Source: an uncultured Bacteroidales bacterium (GTDB lineage: Bacteria > Bacteroidota > Bacteroidia > Bacteroidales > UBA932). Taken from it: a stretch of 9,380 bases of DNA. Shown here piece by piece: positions 5,979 through 9,380 of this stretch; position 1 is the stretch's first letter; the number at the start of each line of letters is the position of its first letter. The DNA lies in contig CABQAB010000062.1 in assembly GCA_902461985.1 (NCBI GenBank), positions 1 to 9,380 of the forward strand. The letters run 5' to 3'. Under the pieces are notes generated by a model, which had not been told where the DNA came from, ran no database searches, and saw nothing but the letters and a program-made list of their open reading frames with translations. The translations under genes were made by a program, and so were the position numbers.

Positions 5979-6782
5979 TCAGAGGTTGAAAGCCACTTTA
6001 AGTTCATCCATCTGGGCCTGAGTCGTTCCTGTCGGAGTGAATCCCATGGCTCGTGCGGTCAGATAGATCTGGGCAGCTTTCGAGAGGACATCCACCTGGT
6101 CGAAGGCCTCTAAAATGCCTGGGCCTACTGCGCAGACACCATGTTTTTCCCACATTACAACGTCATACTCCCCAAGAACCGCTACTGTCGAATCCGCGAG
6201 TTCCTTAGATGAAGGCATACGGTAAGGGACTATGCCCAGACCTTTGGGACAGAATGCCCTCGTTTCCGGAATCATCGACCAGAGCAGGTTCGTCAGCACG
6301 TCCTTTTCGAGAAAGGCTGGATTGTGGGTCATTGCTACCAGGTCAATGGGATGAGTGTGAATCACGGCCTTGTAACCGTTGCCGGAGGCGACCATCATAT
6401 TGTGTATCGAGAGATGGGATGCAAGCTCTGACGTAGGTTTCACAGCCGCGTCCGCCACTATTTCGTAGGACGCGCAGTCGTCGAGAATCCGCACTACGGC
6501 TCCGTTTTCCATAGGACGGCGGGCAAGATCCCTCATACGCCGGTTGGTGCCTTTGCAGAAGAAGTAGCAGCCCTTGAGATGAGGAAGACTGAATCCGAGA
6601 GCGTAGACCGGTGATATTGCCGGAAGACTGCGGACTTCATCGTCAATATATTCCGTGACATTGACTGTGATGTTTCCTCCGTTCCTTTCGGCCCATCCTT
6701 TCTGCCAGAGATAACCGGCTACTTCAGCCACTTCATCGACCGCACGGGCAAGTTCCGGTCTGTTTTCAAGTATAGATTTCAT
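5979..6782 (-). CDS. rhaD: Rhamnulose-1-phosphate aldolase
   Basis: A 267-residue class II aldolase (AraD/FucA family), close to the E. coli RhaD length of 274. It cleaves L-rhamnulose-1-phosphate to dihydroxyacetone phosphate and L-lactaldehyde in the cytosol. The zinc ligands appear as HTH (His142, His144) and His214 in WEKHGV; Glu119 in KPTSEL matches the zinc-site/catalytic glutamate and Glu173 in IPET the second conserved acid. The early RNGGNI segment (33-38) fits the phosphate-binding region. The family also contains fuculose-phosphate aldolase and ribulose-phosphate epimerase, but length, the extended middle region and the linked rhaT, rhaA and rhaB genes make RhaD the clear choice. 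It is the last rha gene seen, 12 bp after rhaT, so it is almost certainly co-transcribed. The next gene downstream is convergent, so the operon appears to end here. Confidence 0.95.
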   Translation of the reverse strand: MKSILENRPELARAVDEVAEVAGYLWQKGWAERNGGNITVNVTEYIDDEVRSLPAISPVYALGFSLPHLKGCYFFCKGTNRRMRDLARRPMENGAVVRILDDCASYEIVADAAVKPTSELASHLSIHNMMVASGNGYKAVIHTHPIDLVAMTHNPAFLEKDVLTNLLWSMIPETRAFCPKGLGIVPYRMPSSKELADSTVAVLGEYDVVMWEKHGVCAVGPGILEAFDQVDVLSKAAQIYLTARAMGFTPTGTTQAQMDELKVAFNL

Positions 6783-6794
6783 ATTTTCCGCTTA

Positions 6795-7808
6795 TTATTT
6801 TAACAGTTCAGGAAGGAAACAGCTGAAAACTAAGACCGCAATGCCGCCTGTCAGGACGATGAGCGTCTTTTTCGAGCATCCTTTCCATTCTTTCAGTATG
6901 ATTCCCCAGACATTGGAGAATATGACGTTCAGGGCCATCAGTATGCACCAGCTGAACGTCAGCAGAGCAACTGAAGACATAAGGAAGCCTTTGCCGAGAC
7001 TAAGGCCGAAGAACTGGCTGTACCACAGCAGTCCGGCGAGGGCGCAGAAGAATATGTTGCTTTTCCAGAGCCTGCCGTCCTTATAGTCTGAGAAAGTCCT
7101 GTTCCTTCCGTTCATGTAGAGACAGTAGACGGCATTTGTGATGAATCCGCCTATTGTCACCAAGAGAGTAGCAGGCAGGCTTCTGAATATGGCCGGGGTC
7201 TGGTCTCCGAAATTGAGAGGCTCGCCGAAACCGAGTCCTATGTTGAAGCAGGCACTCATGAATCCGGCCAGCAACGCCACGGCGATACCTTTGGGGAAAT
7301 TGAAGTCCTTGACGGCTTCTTTCTTTTTCTCTTCGGGGAGAGAGGATGCCTTCATGTGTCCGGCAATGCCTATGATCGCTATGCCGAGCAGGGTTACTAG
7401 CACTCCGCAGATGACCGACCATGTCAAATCACCCGGACGGCCGAGGAAGAGGGGCGTCAGGACAGTTCCTAAGCCGGCGCAGGTGCCGAGCGATATTGAC
7501 TGTCCCATAGCTACGCCCAAGTATCTCATTGACAGGCCGAATGTCAGTCCGCCGACTCCCCATAGCATGCCGAAGACTATGGTAAGCAGGGATTCTTTGG
7601 GGAAGGCAGCGTAAAGTCCGGCGAGACTGCCTCCCTGCGGCACTGCAAGCAATGCTCCCAAAAGGGGAAAGACAAGCCATGCGAACACGCCCTGGACGAG
7701 CCAGTAACTCTCCCAGCTCCAGGACTTTATCTTATTGATGGGTACATAGCTGCTTGACTGGCAGAACGCTCCGACCGCTATAATCAACAATCCTATGACT
7801 ATTTCCAT
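6795..7808 (-). CDS. rhaT: L-rhamnose/proton symporter
   Basis: A 337-residue inner-membrane protein (E. coli RhaT is 344) of the drug/metabolite transporter superfamily, RhaT family. Ten hydrophobic segments can be drawn, roughly at residues 2-22, 36-58, 72-92, 98-122, 129-150, 174-196, 213-232, 252-270, 275-300 and 314-334. A charged cytoplasmic loop rich in Lys and Glu (about 151-171) separates the two five-helix halves. Segments recognisable from the family include the N-terminal GAFCQSSSYVP, MLWGVGGLTFGLSMRYLG and GFMSACFNIGLGFG. It imports L-rhamnose with protons across the cytoplasmic membrane. The gene is three bases downstream of rhaA, consistent with one transcript and coupled translation. 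In Bacteroides this permease is also called rhaP. Confidence 0.95.
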   Translation of the reverse strand: MEIVIGLLIIAVGAFCQSSSYVPINKIKSWSWESYWLVQGVFAWLVFPLLGALLAVPQGGSLAGLYAAFPKESLLTIVFGMLWGVGGLTFGLSMRYLGVAMGQSISLGTCAGLGTVLTPLFLGRPGDLTWSVICGVLVTLLGIAIIGIAGHMKASSLPEEKKKEAVKDFNFPKGIAVALLAGFMSACFNIGLGFGEPLNFGDQTPAIFRSLPATLLVTIGGFITNAVYCLYMNGRNRTFSDYKDGRLWKSNIFFCALAGLLWYSQFFGLSLGKGFLMSSVALLTFSWCILMALNVIFSNVWGIILKEWKGCSKKTLIVLTGGIAVLVFSCFLPELLK

Positions 7809-7811
7809 GGC

Positions 7812-9068
7812 CTATCTTTTGGAAAGTACGTTTTTTTCATATTTCTGGACCTCGGCTATGAAATCCGCACCCGCAGGCACGTTGTTCCTCAGGCAGAATT
7901 CATCGTACACCGCATTCCACGGCAATGATTTGCACTCTTCCAGTAGCGCGAGCACCTCGAAACTCTTTCCCTCAAGTTCGTAACGGGAAATCAGTTCCTT
8001 AGGTTCGAGCAGGGCTTTCAGCATACATTTCTGGGCTGCCCGCGAACCGGTGACATAGGCCCCGACCCTGTTCATGGCCCCGTCAAAGTAGTCGAGACCG
8101 TAGTGAACCCTGTCAAGAGCTCCTGCCCGCACTATTTCGGAGAAAAGCTCCTGGGTGTTGTCGTCCATGATGGTCACATGGTCAGAGTCCCAGCGGATGG
8201 GGCGGCTGACATGGAGCATGAGTTCCGGCACGAAGCAGAGCAGCGCCGACACTTTGTCTGCAGGACTTTCGGTCGGATGGTAATGTCCTGTGTCGATTGT
8301 AGGAATCTTGCCGTTTGCAGCTGCGTACGCTGTATAGAAGTCGTGGGACCCCACAGTGAAGCTCTCCAAGCCTATGCCGAACACTTTGCCTTCGATACAG
8401 TCCTTCATGTGCGCCTTGCCTTCGGCAAAGATGCGGTCAAGGGATTCCCTGAGCAGTCTGCGGTAGTTGTAGTGATTGACTGACACGTCCTTGCATCCGT
8501 CATGAACCCAGACATTCATGATACATGGATCGTCCTGGGCCTTGCCGATGGCATCAGCGATGTCACGGCATCTTTTGGTGTGTTCAACCCAGAAATCCCT
8601 GATTCCCTTGTCCGGATTGGCCAGGGAAAGGTTTCCGCTCTTCGGGTGCGAGAATGACGTGGAGTTGAAGTCCAGTTTCGTGTCATATTCCCTGCCCCAA
8701 TCAATCCAGCTTTTGAAGTAGTCGACAGTTACTTCGTCCCTTTCAACGGCTTTGCCCTGGAAGTCACCGTAGATTTCGTGCAGATTGAGTCTGTGTGTGC
8801 CCGGAATGAGGCTTTTTGCCTTCAGTATGTCGGCACGCAGTTCATCGATGTTGCGTGCAACTCCCGGATAATTTCCAGTGGACTGTATGCCTCCTGACAA
8901 TGCGCCGGCCTGTACTTCAAAGCCTTTCACGTCATCTGCCTGCCAGCAGTGCATACTCAGATGGAAATTCTGAAGGCTCTCCAACGCCTTTTCCGTATCT
9001 ATGCCGATAGCCGCATAACGCTCTTTGGCAAGCCCGTAGGCCTGTCTGATTTGATTTTCCTTTACCAT
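7812..9068 (-). CDS. rhaA: L-rhamnose isomerase
   Basis: A 418-residue protein (E. coli RhaA is 419) that converts L-rhamnose to L-rhamnulose in the cytosol, a metal-dependent (Mn or Zn) TIM-barrel isomerase. Conserved stretches include NFHLSMHCWQADDVKGFE, WVHDGCKDVSVNHYNYR, FGIGLESFTVGSHDFY and TIDTGHYHPTES. Candidate metal ligands by comparison with the E. coli enzyme are Glu235, Asp259, His286, Asp294, Asp296 and Asp326, all present. The frame extends to an ATG at 9098, which would overlap rhaB by 29 bp; the ATG at 9068 lies one base after the rhaB stop, gives the family length, and is preferred. The tight spacing suggests translational coupling with rhaB. The gene is called rhaI in Bacteroides literature. 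Confidence 0.96.
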   Translation of the reverse strand: MVKENQIRQAYGLAKERYAAIGIDTEKALESLQNFHLSMHCWQADDVKGFEVQAGALSGGIQSTGNYPGVARNIDELRADILKAKSLIPGTHRLNLHEIYGDFQGKAVERDEVTVDYFKSWIDWGREYDTKLDFNSTSFSHPKSGNLSLANPDKGIRDFWVEHTKRCRDIADAIGKAQDDPCIMNVWVHDGCKDVSVNHYNYRRLLRESLDRIFAEGKAHMKDCIEGKVFGIGLESFTVGSHDFYTAYAAANGKIPTIDTGHYHPTESPADKVSALLCFVPELMLHVSRPIRWDSDHVTIMDDNTQELFSEIVRAGALDRVHYGLDYFDGAMNRVGAYVTGSRAAQKCMLKALLEPKELISRYELEGKSFEVLALLEECKSLPWNAVYDEFCLRNNVPAGADFIAEVQKYEKNVLSKR

Positions 9069-9069
9069 A

Positions 9070-9380
9070 TTATCTGATTTTATAGTTTTTCTGAACATTT
9101 ACGAATTTTTCATATTCCCGGTCACAATTCCTTTGCGGAGTATATTCCTTCAGCGAAACTGAAGCCGCAACCACCTCTCTCATCCTCTGCAGAGAACCTA
9201 TGAGTCCGGCTGCCCTTGCCTGCAACAATGCGTTGCCCATTGCAGTGCCTTCCACAGGTCCGCAGATTACCTTGATCCCGAGGGTGTCGGCGAGATACTG
9301 CATCAGAAAGGCATTGCGGGAGCCGCCACCAATGACGTTCAGACATTCAACGGGATGCGGTGACATTTCCCTGAGCAGTC
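9070..9380 (-). CDS. rhaB: Rhamnulokinase, C-terminal part only
   Basis: The last 103 codons of a FGGY-family carbohydrate kinase; the rest lies beyond the right edge. The visible part is the FGGY C-terminal domain with the nucleotide-binding strand LNVIGGGSRNAFLMQYLAD and the later GPVEGTAMGNALLQARAAG segment, both typical of rhamnulokinase and related sugar kinases. The enzyme phosphorylates L-rhamnulose at O1 with ATP. The family alone does not fix the sugar, but the gene ends one base before rhaA in a rhaA-rhaT-rhaD run, which makes RhaB (called rhaK in Bacteroides) the best call. It appears to be upstream in the operon, so the main promoter should lie outside this window. Confidence 0.9.
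   Translation of the reverse strand, partial: LLREMSPHPVECLNVIGGGSRNAFLMQYLADTLGIKVICGPVEGTAMGNALLQARAAGLIGSLQRMREVVAASVSLKEYTPQRNCDREYEKFVNVQKNYKIR

Noticed and set aside
7138..7614. 158-codon open frame on the plus strand
   Set aside because: It is antisense to rhaT; its proline- and lysine-rich composition reflects the complement of membrane-helix codons.
1..9380. Novel defence, mobile or biosynthetic system
   Set aside because: No transposase, integrase, nuclease, toxin-antitoxin pair, CRISPR repeat or modular biosynthetic enzyme is visible; the genes belong to known metabolic and regulatory families.

Overview
The window looks like a piece of a Bacteroidetes (probably Bacteroidales) chromosome. 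The protein families are typical of that group: a membrane-anchored LytTR protein, a cytosolic GH13 glycosidase and an AraC-type regulator beside a rhamnose operon. Several gene starts are preceded by the Bacteroidetes -7 promoter box (TAnnTTTG) instead of a sigma70 -10/-35 pair, and start codons lack strong Shine-Dalgarno sequences but have A-rich leaders. The genus cannot be fixed from the sequence alone.

Layout from left to right. (1) 1-149, minus strand: the N-terminal Rossmann part of a short-chain dehydrogenase/reductase, cut by the window edge. (2) 150-316: a divergent control region with an 8-bp inverted repeat. (3) 317-1195, plus strand: a four-helix membrane protein ending in a LytTR DNA-binding domain. 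Its last 77 bp overlap, tail to tail, (4) a cytosolic GH13 alpha-amylase-family enzyme (1119-2951, minus). (5) 3084-4724, minus: a long-chain acyl-CoA synthetase of the AMP-forming family. (6) 4725-4911: a divergent control region with phased direct repeats, an imperfect inverted repeat and two candidate promoters. (7) 4912-5814, plus: an AraC/XylS-family regulator, closed by a strong hairpin that starts on its stop codon. (8) 5852-5978: a non-coding spacer that holds a 119-bp element with matching ends and an internal hairpin with tandem G/A mismatches. (9) 5979-9380, minus: a tight L-rhamnose catabolic operon in the transcription order rhaB (partial) - rhaA - rhaT - rhaD.

The rha genes form one pathway. 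RhaT imports L-rhamnose, RhaA isomerises it to L-rhamnulose, RhaB phosphorylates it, and RhaD cleaves L-rhamnulose-1-phosphate to dihydroxyacetone phosphate and L-lactaldehyde. No lactaldehyde reductase or dehydrogenase follows rhaD in the window. The AraC-type gene points toward the operon's 3' end and is a plausible rhamnose regulator (RhaR-like), by position only.

No tRNA, rRNA, CRISPR array, transposase, phage gene or defence system was seen. The most interesting unexplained item is the structured intergenic element at 5855-5973, followed by the regulatory architecture at 4771-4895.
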